NCBI RefSeq assembly: GCF_003590875.1
Contig: NZ_QYUN01000002.1
Span: forward strand, 2,108,001-2,172,000
From: Noviherbaspirillum cavernae
Lineage (GTDB): Bacteria > Pseudomonadota > Gammaproteobacteria > Burkholderiales > Burkholderiaceae_D
Direction: 5' to 3'
Length of the DNA: 64,000 bases
Shown here: piece after piece, positions 44,819-55,371 of the stretch
How positions within the stretch are numbered: position 1 is the stretch's first letter
Layout: each line of letters opens with the position of its first letter
Translations under genes and position numbers: made by a program
The notes under the pieces: model-generated
Told to the model about the DNA's origin: nothing
The model's input: only the letters and a program-made list of their open reading frames with translations
The model's database searches: none

Positions 44819-47092
44819 ATGAACCTGACACCCGCAGATTCAACATTATCAGTTGCTTCAAATAACCGGGCGGCCTTTGACCGCCCGGCGTCCAGGAACA
44901 CGCCCCATCCCTCGAAAACCGATACGAATGCCGCCCAGGCCGGCGTTGCATCGGTCTCGCAACTCAACGCAAAGCTCGCAGAATACCTGACACCTTCCGA
45001 ACTGAAGAAGGTCAAGGAAGCCTATCGCTTTTCTGACGAAATGCATCTGGGCCAGATGCGCAAGTCGGGGGAGCCGTACATTTCCCATCCGATCGCGGTC
45101 GCCGAGATTTGCGCTGACTGGAAGCTGGATGCGCAAGCCATCATGGCGGCGCTGCTGCACGATGTGATGGAGGATCAGGACGTCAAGAAGGAAGAGCTGA
45201 TCGAGCGTTTCGGCGCGCCCGTTGCCTCCCTCGTGGACGGCCTCTCCAAGCTGGAAAAGATTGAATTCCAGAGCCAGATCGAAGCGCAGGCCGAGAACTT
45301 CCGCAAAATGCTGCTGGCGATGGCGCGCGACGTCCGCGTCATCCTGATCAAGCTGGCCGACCGGCTGCACAACATGCGCACGCTCGGTTTCATGTCGCCG
45401 GAAAAGAAGCGCCGAATTGCGCGCGAGACGATGGAAGTCTACGTGCCGATCGCGCACCGGCTCGGCCTGAACAACATCTACCGAGAACTGCAGGATCTCG
45501 CTTTTTCCCATCTGTATCCGATGCGCTATCGCACCTTGTCCAAGGCGATCAAGGCGGCACGCGGCAACCGGCGCGAGGTGGTGAGCAAGATTCTCGATTC
45601 GGTCAACAACACGTTGTCAGCGAGCGGCATTGGCGCACAGATCTACGGACGAGAGAAGACCCTGTTCGGCGTCTATCGCAAGATGCGCAACAAGCACCTG
45701 TCGTTTTCTCAGGTTCTGGACGTCTACGGCTTTCGGGTCGTGGTCGACAGTTTTGCGAGCTGCTATGTTGCGCTTGGCACCTTGCATGCGCTGTACAAGC
45801 CGATGCCGGGCAAGTTCAAGGATTACATCGCTATTCCGAAGCTGAATGGCTATCAATCACTGCACACCACGCTGATCGGACCGTACGGCACGCCGGTCGA
45901 ATTCCAGATTCGCACGCAGGAAATGAACCGCGTCGCCGAATCCGGCGTTGCCGCGCATTGGCTGTACAAGAACGAAGACGCAAGTCTGTCCGATCTGCAG
46001 CAGCGCACCCATGCGTGGCTGCAATCCCTGCTCGATATTCAGAAGCAGACCGGCGATTCCGCTGAATTCCTTGAACACGTGAAGGTGGACCTGTTCCCGG
46101 ATTCGGTTTACGTATTCACGCCGAAATCGAAGATCATCGCGCTGCCTCGCGGAGCGACCGTGCTCGACTTCGCCTACACGATTCACACCGACATCGGCGA
46201 CCAGACGATTGCCGCCAAGATCAACCACGAGCAGGCGGCATTGCGCACAGAATTGCGCAATGGCGATATCGTTGAGATCGTCACCTCGCCCGCCTCTCGC
46301 CCCAGCCCGAACTGGCTGACATTTGTCCGCACCGGCAAGGCGCGCTCGGCGATACGCCATCATCTGCGTACGGTCAACCTTTCCGAGTCCACCGAATTGG
46401 GAAAACGCCTGCTGACGCAGGCGCTGGCAACGCTGAACATTGATCCGCTTTTGCCTGGCCCACTGACCGAAAAACTGTTGAATGAGTCCAGCGCCAAATC
46501 ACTCGACGAACTCTACGCCGACATCGGTGTAGGCAAGCGCATGGCGACGCTGGTGGCGCGTCATATCCGCGGCTTGATGGTGGACGAGGAGGAAGCGGGA
46601 CTGGTGCCGGCGGCCGAGAACGATGCGGGCCCAGGCAAGCTGGAACCGGTTGCCATCTACGGCACCGAAGGGGCGTCCGTACAACTCGCACCCTGCTGCC
46701 AGCCGATTCCCGGTGATGACATCATGGGTCAGCTGCGGCGCGACCAGGGCCTTATGGTGCATTCGACCGACTGCTACGTCGCAAAACGCCAGCGAGCAAA
46801 GGAACCGGAACGCTGGATCGAGGTTGTGTGGGGTTCGGAATTGAGCCGCCGCTTCGACTGCCGCATCAAGATACTGGTGCAGAATGAAAAAGGCGTGCTG
46901 GCGAGAGTTGCCGCGGAAATCGGCGAATCGGATGCCAACATCACCTATGTCGGCATGGATGACGACAAGGACCATTTGATGACGCAACTGCGATTCACGG
47001 TCCAGGTCGATGGTCGCATTCACCTGGCCCGTCTGATGCGCAACATCAGAAGAGTGCCGCGCGTGGCCCGGATACTGCGCGAACGCTCTTGA
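44819..47092 (+). CDS. spoT: Bifunctional (p)ppGpp synthase/hydrolase
   Basis: 757 residues. HD hydrolase domain with HPIAVAEIC and the HDxxED motif HDVMED (114-119), then the synthetase region (KLADRLHNMRTLGFM and TLFGVYRKMRNKHLSF), a TGS domain (VYVFTPKSKIIALPRGATVLDFAYTIHTDIGDQ) and a C-terminal ACT domain (NEKGVLARVAAEIGESDANITYV). The intact HDxxED suggests that it degrades ppGpp too. It has an extra low-complexity N-terminus of about 45 residues. It is placed after rpoZ as usual. Confidence 0.96.
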   Translation: MNLTPADSTLSVASNNRAAFDRPASRNTPHPSKTDTNAAQAGVASVSQLNAKLAEYLTPSELKKVKEAYRFSDEMHLGQMRKSGEPYISHPIAVAEICADWKLDAQAIMAALLHDVMEDQDVKKEELIERFGAPVASLVDGLSKLEKIEFQSQIEAQAENFRKMLLAMARDVRVILIKLADRLHNMRTLGFMSPEKKRRIARETMEVYVPIAHRLGLNNIYRELQDLAFSHLYPMRYRTLSKAIKAARGNRREVVSKILDSVNNTLSASGIGAQIYGREKTLFGVYRKMRNKHLSFSQVLDVYGFRVVVDSFASCYVALGTLHALYKPMPGKFKDYIAIPKLNGYQSLHTTLIGPYGTPVEFQIRTQEMNRVAESGVAAHWLYKNEDASLSDLQQRTHAWLQSLLDIQKQTGDSAEFLEHVKVDLFPDSVYVFTPKSKIIALPRGATVLDFAYTIHTDIGDQTIAAKINHEQAALRTELRNGDIVEIVTSPASRPSPNWLTFVRTGKARSAIRHHLRTVNLSESTELGKRLLTQALATLNIDPLLPGPLTEKLLNESSAKSLDELYADIGVGKRMATLVARHIRGLMVDEEEAGLVPAAENDAGPGKLEPVAIYGTEGASVQLAPCCQPIPGDDIMGQLRRDQGLMVHSTDCYVAKRQRAKEPERWIEVVWGSELSRRFDCRIKILVQNEKGVLARVAAEIGESDANITYVGMDDDKDHLMTQLRFTVQVDGRIHLARLMRNIRRVPRVARILRERS

Positions 47093-47145
47093 TGAGCCCG
47101 GCCGCATTCTGCGGCCATGGCGGCTTGCACCACTCACTCCGCAAA

Positions 47146-48519
47146 TCACCTCCGTCGACGCATTTCCTGATAGCGCTCAACGTGTATCCGCTTGTGCATG
47201 CGCCGCAGCCCCAGCCATACGCCAACCGCAACCACGGGTACCAACAGGCCGGTCGCGATATCGGTATTGATCGGCCAGCCTGCTGCTTTCGCCGCCTTGC
47301 CGGCATATCCGAGCAATCCCACCAGATAATAGGAAATGGCCACGACCGAGAGGCCTTCCACTGCCTGCTGCAGGCGTAGCTGCTGCGCCGCGCGCGCATT
47401 CATCGACTGCAGTATCCGCCGGTTCTGATGCTCCTGCACGATGCCAACGCGCGTGCGCAGCAAATCGTTTGTATTGGCAATGCGTCGTGCCAACGCTTCC
47501 TGGCGGCGCGCAACCGACTCGCAGGTATTCATCGCGGGAGTCAGTCTCCTGTCCATGAATTCCTCGATGGTTGGAATGCCATCGATGCGGACTTCGCGCA
47601 GTTCCTCGATGCGCGCATGGACGAGACGAAAATACGCCTGCGATGCGGAAAAACGGTAACTGTTGTCGAGCGAGAGCTTTTCAAGCCGCGCGGCCAAGGC
47701 CGTGATATTGCGCAGCAAGGCTTGTTCATCGTCTTCGTTGCGTGCCTGCTCGAGAGCGACGGTCTGATCCATCTCGACCATCGCCGTCGACAGTGCCGCG
47801 AGATCGCCTTCAATGGTGTTCATGATCGGCGTGGCCTTCTGCGCGTGAGGCAGTCCGAGCAATGCCATCATGCGGTAGGTCTCGATTTCAAGCATGCGCT
47901 GAACGAGTCGTCCTGCCTGCTGTTCGCGCAGATCAACATCGCGCACGACGAATCGGCTGAACCCATCCGACTGAATCTGGAAATCGGTCCAGATTTCACC
48001 GCCTTGCAATACGTTGCTGCCCGCCAGCAGATTGCCTTCAAAGACGCGGCGCAGTCCTTGCGCATATCTGTCAGGCGCCCCCCGCGTCTTGTCGAGCACA
48101 ACGTGCGCGGCGACAATCAGCTTGCCCTGCAAACCGGCGAGCCACTCTTGCGGGAGGTGCGTGAGTGGTGCATGTGCGAACGCATCCTCGATGCTCAGGC
48201 TTTCTTCATGGCGTTCCGCGAACGTATACGTCGCGAATTCGGTATGGCATTCCCACTTCAAGCGAAAGCGACCGAAGTCATGAAAAAAATACTTCGCTTC
48301 GGTACCCGGTGCCGCCACGCCGAAATGCGTGCACAAGGCTGTCAGCAGCACATGCTGCGCCAGCGGATTGAAACAGTCGGCGGCGATGCCGTCACATGCG
48401 TACACGGCCAGATGGCTGATGCTCTCAGGGGCCTCAAGGCGCAGGAAGGGGCGCGAATGCACTTCGGCAGCCAGAGGAATGCGCAAGGCGTGGTTCAGGC
48501 TGGAATAGACGATCGACAT
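47146..48519 (-). CDS. DUF3422 membrane protein
   Basis: 457 residues, MSIVYSSLNHALRIPLAAEVHSRPFLRL at the N-terminus and two hydrophobic segments near the C-terminus (VVAISYYLVGLLGY and IATGLLVPVVAVGVWLGL). A helical region with several Gln- and Arg-rich helices comes before them. The family is common in Beta- and Alphaproteobacteria, and its function is unknown. It is convergent with spoT. The start at 48519 was chosen over a longer frame to 48600. Confidence 0.85.
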   Translation of the reverse strand: MSIVYSSLNHALRIPLAAEVHSRPFLRLEAPESISHLAVYACDGIAADCFNPLAQHVLLTALCTHFGVAAPGTEAKYFFHDFGRFRLKWECHTEFATYTFAERHEESLSIEDAFAHAPLTHLPQEWLAGLQGKLIVAAHVVLDKTRGAPDRYAQGLRRVFEGNLLAGSNVLQGGEIWTDFQIQSDGFSRFVVRDVDLREQQAGRLVQRMLEIETYRMMALLGLPHAQKATPIMNTIEGDLAALSTAMVEMDQTVALEQARNEDDEQALLRNITALAARLEKLSLDNSYRFSASQAYFRLVHARIEELREVRIDGIPTIEEFMDRRLTPAMNTCESVARRQEALARRIANTNDLLRTRVGIVQEHQNRRILQSMNARAAQQLRLQQAVEGLSVVAISYYLVGLLGYAGKAAKAAGWPINTDIATGLLVPVVAVGVWLGLRRMHKRIHVERYQEMRRRR

Positions 48520-48678
48520 GAATTTTTCAATGAATATCCGGAATTGGATCGTTGCAACTTTAGCAAAGTTTATGTGGCGAATGTGACTACACTTTGACAC
48601 CCTGCCGACAGCCGGATTTGACTGCCCGAGTGCGGCCCTTGTCTCAAGCGAAGAGATCAGGGAATGCTGCAGGCGTAT

Positions 48679-49230
48679 TCAAGGCGCGGGGTATTGGACC
48701 TCGAGGATGACCAATTCATCGACACCGGAAGGCGTATGAAGCACCACGGAATCTCCCTCCCGCGCCTTTGTCAGTGCCCGGGCGACGGGGGAAATCCAGC
48801 TGATCCTGCCGTTCAAGGGATCGAATTCGTCAATGCCGACGATGGTGATCGTGTGCTCTTCGCCGGCCTGGTTTTCATACAGCACCGTCGCGCCGAAGTA
48901 GACTTGATTGCTGCCGTGATGCACGCTTGGATCCACCACTTCGGCGATGTCCAGCCGTTTAGTCAGGAAGCGGATGCGGCGGTCGATTTCGCGCAACCGC
49001 CGCTTGCCGTAGATGTAGTCGCCATTCTCGGAGCGGTCGCCGTTGGAAGCGGCCCATGAGACGATGCGCACCACCTCGGGACGCTCGGTATCGATCAGGT
49101 GCAGCAACTCGTCCTTCAAGCGCTTGTGGCCTTCAGGCGTGATGTAGTTTTTGGTGCCGGCGGGAATGGCGGGGAGCGCGAGATCGGAATCGTCCTCGTC
49201 ATCCGTTTCTTTGACAAATGCCTTGTTCAT
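48679..49230 (-). CDS. greB: Transcription elongation factor GreB
   Basis: 183 residues from MNKAFVKETDDEDD. YITPEGHKRLKDELLHLI and VVRIVSWAASNGDRSENGDYIYGKRRLREIDRRIRFLTKRL form the coiled-coil with the acidic tip, and the C-terminal FKBP-like domain follows. It restarts stalled RNA polymerase by stimulating transcript cleavage. The N-terminal acidic extension is longer than in E. coli. It is 57 bp upstream of no operon partner on the minus strand (the next gene starts at 50571). Confidence 0.94.
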   Translation of the reverse strand: MNKAFVKETDDEDDSDLALPAIPAGTKNYITPEGHKRLKDELLHLIDTERPEVVRIVSWAASNGDRSENGDYIYGKRRLREIDRRIRFLTKRLDIAEVVDPSVHHGSNQVYFGATVLYENQAGEEHTITIVGIDEFDPLNGRISWISPVARALTKAREGDSVVLHTPSGVDELVILEVQYPAP

Positions 49231-49287
49231 GGAATGTATTTTAGCAGCGCGTTTTTTCGCTGCAGATGCGCCGGCAAGGAGTTGCAT

Positions 49288-50571
49288 TCAGCCAGTGCTG
49301 CGAGACACGCTTTCGCTCCATTGGAATGCGGTCAGCTCCAGTGCGTTGAACTCATCGCTGGACAGATGCAGTTTCTCGAGCAATTCGGCCACTTGCGAAC
49401 AGTTGCTTCTTTCGACATGTTCCGTGCATTCCGCCAACTTCAACATGTCGCCGTAGATTCCGCTGCGCGACAACAACGCCTCCCTGACCTCATCCGCCAC
49501 GCTGATCTGTTCGAGAAGTTCGTTCATGGATTGTCCAAGCAAAGCATCCATCAGGGACATGATGCCGATGGTAAATGCGATGTCGACGGTATTGCGGTTG
49601 CCCGGCTTGATCCGCTCGGCCATCAATTCGAGCAGTTTGCCGCGCGTCGTGGCCAAATGCAGGAGCGGCGACGCGGCGGCATTGCATCGTTTTCCAGGTT
49701 CCGCATACAAGAGGATTTGCAGCCATCGCTGAAGCTGACGGCGGCCCAGCACGATCAGCGCCTGGCCGATCGTGTCGATGCGTTGTGTCAGACCAATGCC
49801 GGCCGAGTTGACCAGCCGCAGCAAACTCAGGCCAAGCGATGCATCTCGCTTGATGGTGCGTTCAATATCGGCGGTCGCCGCATCGGACAGCAACAGCCCC
49901 ATCAAATGCATGATGGTCAATTGGGAGGGGGACAGTTTCCTGCCCGTAAGGACGAGCGGCTTCGCAAAGTAATAGCCTTGAAAGTAGTCGAATCCGAGAT
50001 CGAGGCAAGTCTGGAATTGCGCAACATTTTCGACCTTCTCCGCAAGCAGCTTCTTGTTTTGCGTCTTGAAATGCGCACACAACGCGCCCAGATCGCCGTG
50101 TTTCATGCCGGAGATATCGACTTTGATGATATCGACCAGCGACAACAGCTTCTGGACATTCTCGGAGTTGGCCACAACATCATCAAGCGCAAACACATAT
50201 CCGGCTTGTGCCAGCTCGGCGACGCGCGCGACAAGATCATCGGTCACCTGCACGGTTTCGAGAATCTCGAGAACGACTTTTTCCTTCGGCAGGAACGGCA
50301 CGATGTCGTTCATCAGCACAGCGGCATCGACATTGAGAAAACCCGGCGACGCACCGATGACATTCTCCATGCCGAGTTCGGCAGCATGCGCAATCACGGA
50401 CGCAGTCGCGGCCAGATTATCGGTGACATTCGCCGGGCCGGCTGCGGCGCTGCGGAACAACAGTTCATACGCCACGATTCCCTGATCTCGATCGAGAATC
50501 GGCTGCCGCGCCAGGAAAAAGTCTCTGGCTCGTTGCGTCCGCAACACGTCATCAAGAGCAGAAGGTGCCAT
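49288..50571 (-). CDS. EAL-HDOD signalling protein (YuxH-like), probably catalytically inactive
   Basis: 427 residues. The N-terminal EAL-like domain has FLARQPILDRDQGIVAYELLFR, where the EAL triad is changed to ELL, and VDIIKVDISGMKHGD. The HDOD part contains LMGLLLSDAATADIERTIKRDASLGLSLLRLVNSAG. The missing catalytic residues mean it more probably binds than hydrolyses cyclic-di-GMP. The start is the ATG at 50571; a TTG follows one codon upstream. It is 58 bp upstream of greB's start codon. Confidence 0.9.
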   Translation of the reverse strand: MAPSALDDVLRTQRARDFFLARQPILDRDQGIVAYELLFRSAAAGPANVTDNLAATASVIAHAAELGMENVIGASPGFLNVDAAVLMNDIVPFLPKEKVVLEILETVQVTDDLVARVAELAQAGYVFALDDVVANSENVQKLLSLVDIIKVDISGMKHGDLGALCAHFKTQNKKLLAEKVENVAQFQTCLDLGFDYFQGYYFAKPLVLTGRKLSPSQLTIMHLMGLLLSDAATADIERTIKRDASLGLSLLRLVNSAGIGLTQRIDTIGQALIVLGRRQLQRWLQILLYAEPGKRCNAAASPLLHLATTRGKLLELMAERIKPGNRNTVDIAFTIGIMSLMDALLGQSMNELLEQISVADEVREALLSRSGIYGDMLKLAECTEHVERSNCSQVAELLEKLHLSSDEFNALELTAFQWSESVSRSTG

Positions 50572-50774
50572 CAAGCAATCATCGTTGTCATTTATTGGGG
50601 CCGGGATGGCTTGCTTGCCATTGTTGAAGCGGTTGGTTCCGGTTTTTCGCTGAAATCCGGACTGATTCTACGTTCTAATTGCTCCGCCCGCCGGTGAGCT
50701 GTGCGAGCGACTCATGAGTGCGATAACAATGCCGGGCGCTCAATACGGCATTTGAGCGTCGCAGCATGCCCTCG

Positions 50775-51695
50775 TCACGTGCGGCGCTTCGGTGCGCCGG
50801 ACGTCGTGACTGTCTCGCCGGTCTCCAGCGTGAAGCCGGCCTCGGCATCGGTTCCGAGAGCGGAAACGAGATACGGCATGACTTCCCGCAGCATCGGCTC
50901 CAGTGTCCACGGAGGATTGAGCACAAACATGCCGCTGCTGTGCAGGCCGAATCCGTCCGGTGCCGGCCCGCTGATCGAAAGGGTGACATTGAGCCAGCCG
51001 TTGGCGGGCAGGCGCTTCAATTTGCCCGCCAACTCGCGCGACTCCATACGCTGCAATACCGGATACCACACGGCATACGTGCCGGTCGCGAAACGTGTCA
51101 ATGCATCGGACAGCGTGTCCTTGACGCGCCGGTAGTCCTCCTTGACTTCATACGGCGGATCGATCAGGACCAGGCCGCGGCGCGACGGCGGCGGCAGCAA
51201 GGCTTTGAGTCCGGCAAATCCGTCCCCCTTCTGAATCATCACGCGCTTGCCGCGCACGTTCGAGCGCTGGCCGTTCGCAGCGGCGTGCGCTTCCAGCTTG
51301 CGGAAATTATCCTCCAGCAGCTTGCTGTCGCTCGGATGCAGTTCGAACAATCGCATCCGGTCCTGCGATCGCAGCACTTTCTCGCCGCAATACGGCGATC
51401 CCGGGTAATAACGCATTTTTCCGTCCGGGTTCATGGCCTTGACGAGCCCTACGTATTCGGCCACCGGACCCGGCAAATCCTTGCGGTCCCACAGGCGGCT
51501 GATACCGGTCAGGTACTCGGTGCTCTTGGCCGCATAACCGGTGTCGAGCGCGTACACGCCCGCGCCGGAATGCGTGTCGATGTACATGTAAGGCGCTTCC
51601 TTTTGCCCGAGATACCGCAGCAACTGGATGAGCACGAGGTGCTTGAGCACATCGGCGTGATTGCCGGCATGGAAGGCGTGGCGATAACTCAGCAT
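50775..51695 (-). CDS. rlmJ: 23S rRNA m6A2030 methyltransferase RlmJ
   Basis: 306 residues, MLSYRHAFHAGNHADVLKHLVLIQLLRYL being the unmistakable start. THSGAGVYAL is the SAM-binding segment and LVLIDPPYEVKEDY contains the DPPY catalytic motif. C-terminal 25 residues (TLETGETVTTSGAPKRRT) are an extension. It methylates adenine 2030 in 23S rRNA. Upstream 51696-51769 is a short spacer. Confidence 0.95.
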   Translation of the reverse strand: MLSYRHAFHAGNHADVLKHLVLIQLLRYLGQKEAPYMYIDTHSGAGVYALDTGYAAKSTEYLTGISRLWDRKDLPGPVAEYVGLVKAMNPDGKMRYYPGSPYCGEKVLRSQDRMRLFELHPSDSKLLEDNFRKLEAHAAANGQRSNVRGKRVMIQKGDGFAGLKALLPPPSRRGLVLIDPPYEVKEDYRRVKDTLSDALTRFATGTYAVWYPVLQRMESRELAGKLKRLPANGWLNVTLSISGPAPDGFGLHSSGMFVLNPPWTLEPMLREVMPYLVSALGTDAEAGFTLETGETVTTSGAPKRRT

Positions 51696-51769
51696 AAGAA
51701 ACTTTTACCTTTGCAGCAAACGATGAAGGAACGCATTTTAATGACAATCGACGGCAAACGTGACAAACA

Positions 51770-52198
51770 TCAATGCTCGGGATGGCAGACGCAATCATGG
51801 CTGCTGGCGGCGCTCTGCAGGTTTTGCAGGATGCCGCACTGCTGCGCGGTCAAATGCGTGTGACAGGCATCGCGCAGGATCTGTAGCTGCTTTTGCAGGC
51901 GCTCCAGCGCGGCGATCTGCGCTTCCGTCTGGCGCAGATGACGATCCAGCATCGCGTCGATCTCCTCGCAAGCCAGTTCCGGCCTGGCTTGAAAATGCTG
52001 CAAGGTGCGAATGTCTTCCAGTGACATGCCAAGCGAGCGGCAGTGCCGGATGAACATCAGCCGCTCCGCATCCTGCTCGCTGTATTGCCGATAGTTGCCA
52101 TCCGTGCGCGGCGGCACCGGCAGCAAGCCTTCCCGTTCGTAATAGCGAATGGTTTCCACTTCGCAATCCGTGCGTTTGGCCAGTTCTCCGATTTTCAT
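51770..52198 (-). CDS. cadR: MerR-family Cd(II)/Pb(II)-responsive regulator, CadR/PbrR type
   Basis: 142 residues. MKIGELAKRTDCEVETIRYYEREGLLPVPPRTDGNYRQYSEQDAERLMFIRHCRSLGMSL is the MerR DNA-binding part. Cys residues suited to metal binding lie in PELACEEIDAML, LRDACHTHL and the tail SHDCVCHPEH, which is the CadR/PbrR arrangement. It is divergent from a cation transporter over a 19-20 bp-spacer promoter. Exact metal preference is inferred. Confidence 0.88.
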   Translation of the reverse strand: MKIGELAKRTDCEVETIRYYEREGLLPVPPRTDGNYRQYSEQDAERLMFIRHCRSLGMSLEDIRTLQHFQARPELACEEIDAMLDRHLRQTEAQIAALERLQKQLQILRDACHTHLTAQQCGILQNLQSAASSHDCVCHPEH

Positions 52199-52219
52199 CG
52201 CGACCTCCATTAAAGACCC

Positions 52220-52251
52220 TTGACCCTATAGTAGCTACAGGGTCTTTAATA
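52220..52251 (+). promoter_or_regulatory. MerR-type promoter of the divergent transporter
   Basis: A -35 TTGACC (52220-52225) and a -10 TTAATA (52246-52251) are 20 bp apart, the long spacer that MerR proteins untwist. The dyad AAAGACCCT...AGGGTCTTT with inner ACCCTATAG/CTACAGGGT is the CadR operator, sitting in the spacer. Confidence 0.88.
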
Positions 52252-52283
52252 GGCAATACGCCCCTGTCAATAAGGAGAATCAA

Positions 52284-52943
52284 ATGTCAGCTCAATGTTG
52301 CGCAAGCAATTCCTCAGCCAATGCTGCTCGGGATCCGCGTTACCGTCGCGCGTTGTGGATCGCGCTCATCGTCAATGCCGCAATGTTTCTCATCGAAATA
52401 TTCGGCGGCATGCGCTCCGGTTCGACATCGCTTTTGGCGGATGCGGTGGACTTCTTTGGGGACGCCGCGAACTATGCCGTGGCGCTGGCCGTGCTGTCGA
52501 TGGCAGTCGTGTGGCGCAGCCGCGCCGCGCTGGCAAAGGGGCTGTGCATGGGGGCGTTCGGCCTGTTCGTGATTGGCAAGACCGCGTGGAGCATGGCTGC
52601 GGGCGTCGTGCCGGAAGCGACGACAATGGGCACGATCGGATTTTTCGCCTTGCTCGCCAACGTCGGCGTTGCAATCCTCTTGTACACCTATCGCGCCGGT
52701 GACGCGAACATGCGCTCGGTCTGGCTATGCACGCGCAACGATGCGATCGGCAATGTGGCGGTCATGCTGGCGGCGCTGGGCGTGTTCGGCACAGGCAGCG
52801 CGTGGCCCGACTGGCTGGTCGCAAGCTTGATGGGCGTGCTGGCATTGAGCGCATCGATCAGCGTGGTGCGGGATGCAAGGCGCGAGTTGGCGGGGGCCGT
52901 GCCTGTGGGGCACGTGCATGACCATGCCGGGCACTCGCATTGA
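52284..52943 (+). CDS. Cation diffusion facilitator-like transporter without C-terminal domain
   Basis: 219 residues with about six transmembrane segments. SLLADAVDFFGDAANYAVAL and MRSVWLCTRNDAIGNVAVMLAALG are the CDF signature regions (the second normally has HxxxD; here a CTRND variant). Its C-terminus is a short His-rich tail (GHVHDHAGHSH) instead of the usual cytosolic domain, so it is a short form. An ATG start follows a GGAG site. It should export Cd, Zn or Pb when CadR is activated. Confidence 0.8.
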   Translation: MSAQCCASNSSANAARDPRYRRALWIALIVNAAMFLIEIFGGMRSGSTSLLADAVDFFGDAANYAVALAVLSMAVVWRSRAALAKGLCMGAFGLFVIGKTAWSMAAGVVPEATTMGTIGFFALLANVGVAILLYTYRAGDANMRSVWLCTRNDAIGNVAVMLAALGVFGTGSAWPDWLVASLMGVLALSASISVVRDARRELAGAVPVGHVHDHAGHSH

Positions 52944-53192
52944 CATGGTTGTCGGGGGCCGTCCTTGACTGTAGTGACAAGCCCATGCCATCGACTTGTC
53001 ATGCCGAACGCAGTGAGGAATCCGTTAGCTGAAACCCGCAGCGCGCTGCGGCCCTCCCCAACGAATTCCTCACGTCCGTTTGGCAAGGCAGTTGTTCAGT
53101 GTACGAGCGTCAGATTGCTGCGCGCATAAAAAAAGCGCCAACGTTGCCGCCGGCGCTGTGAGGTTGGGAGTAGTTAACTTGCCAGTTCTGTC
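52944..53192. repeat. Intergenic repeat with nested hairpins
   Basis: GTGAGGAATCCGTT (53013-53026) and AACGAATTCCTCAC (53060-53073) form a 13-of-14 inverted repeat around a perfect palindrome CCGCAGCGCGCTGCGG (53036-53051). The leading TGTCATGCCGAACGCAGTG resembles TGTCATTCCGAACGCAATG near 5801 in the prophage, so it may be a dispersed element. A terminator for aceA lies inside this stretch. Confidence 0.55.
53131..53157 (-). terminator. aceA terminator
   Basis: Stem AGCGCC/GGCGCT with a 12-nt loop and a run of T on the minus strand, 36 bp after the aceA stop. Confidence 0.8.
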
Positions 53193-54491
<1,299 letters not shown>

Positions 54492-54891
54492 GGTCGTTCT
54501 CCTGTGATGAAAAGCAATGAAAGAAAAAGAAAACTCGATGACTAAATAGTAGGAGCTATTTTGCGGAGCAACAATGTCTTATATAAGACATATAAGTAAA
54601 TTTTATTCGTTATTTTTCAAATAGTTATACTTAATTTTTCGCGATATGAAATAAAATTCCTTTCTGTGAAAAAATCCCGTGATGCCCCGCATCGATGAAT
54701 TTCATAATGCGGAACGTACATTTCGGGTTGTGAAAAGAGCGTGCAGCCCCGATCGCAGCGGCAATAGCCGACAACGGCTTCCGCTGTGAGATGAGCCGTC
54801 ATGAAAATTGGCTGAAAAGAATCACCCGCGGCAATGGTAAGCAAGGGAATCGGAAGTTCGCGCAAGGCTGGCCGCACCCGGCGTTGCATCG
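54492..54891. other. Upstream region of aceA and the thioesterase
   Basis: About 400 bp; AT-rich at 54540-54660, where the aceA promoter and operator are expected. I identified no clear -35/-10 pair. Frames here have no ribosome-binding sites. Confidence 0.4.
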
Positions 54892-55335
54892 ATGGAGACA
54901 ATCAAGGAAACCAGCGGCATGGAATTCCTGCAGCGCATGTGGAATGGAGAAATTCCCGCCGCGCCGATCGGGCATACGCTGGATTTCATACCGATCGAGG
55001 GCGAGCCGGGGCGTGTTGTATTTCAAGGGACGCCCGGCCGGCAGCACTACAACCCGATTGGCAGCGTGCATGGCGGCTATTTCTGCACCCTGCTCGACTC
55101 GGCAGTCGGCTGCGCAGTGCAGTCGATGCTGCCGAAAGGGATGGGCTATACGACGCTGGAGCTGAAAGTGAATCTGATCCGCGCACTGACCGACAAGACC
55201 GGGCCGGTGCGCGCCGAAGGCAAGGTGATTCAAGTCGGCAATCGTGTCGGGATTGCCGAGGGACGCTTGTTTGATGTCGATGGAAAAATTTACGCGCACG
55301 CGACCACGACTTGCCTGGTGTTTCCAATACCGTAA
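54892..55335 (+). CDS. PaaI/YbgC-like hotdog thioesterase
   Basis: 147 residues. [27 protein letters not shown] is the hotdog motif with HGG, and [27 protein letters not shown] and [14 protein letters not shown] complete the fold. It likely hydrolyses acyl- or aryl-CoA; the physiological substrate cannot be told. It converges on metE with a shared terminator. Confidence 0.85.
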   Translation: METIKETSGMEFLQRMWNGEIPAAPIGHTLDFIPIEGEPGRVVFQGTPGRQHYNPIGSVHGGYFCTLLDSAVGCAVQSMLPKGMGYTTLELKVNLIRALTDKTGPVRAEGKVIQVGNRVGIAEGRLFDVDGKIYAHATTTCLVFPIP

Positions 55336-55342
55336 ACGAGAC

Positions 55343-55363
55343 AGGGCGGGTTACCCCCGCCCT
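55343..55363. terminator. Bidirectional terminator between thioesterase and metE
   Basis: Stem AGGGCGGG/CCCGCCCT with a 5-nt loop. Between convergent genes; no strong T tract, so moderate support. Confidence 0.6.
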
Positions 55364-55371
55364 GCTACGCG

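Noticed and set aside
54617..54901. Minus-strand frame of 94 residues upstream of the thioesterase
   Set aside because: It crosses the expected aceA promoter region and has no ribosome-binding site or family pattern.
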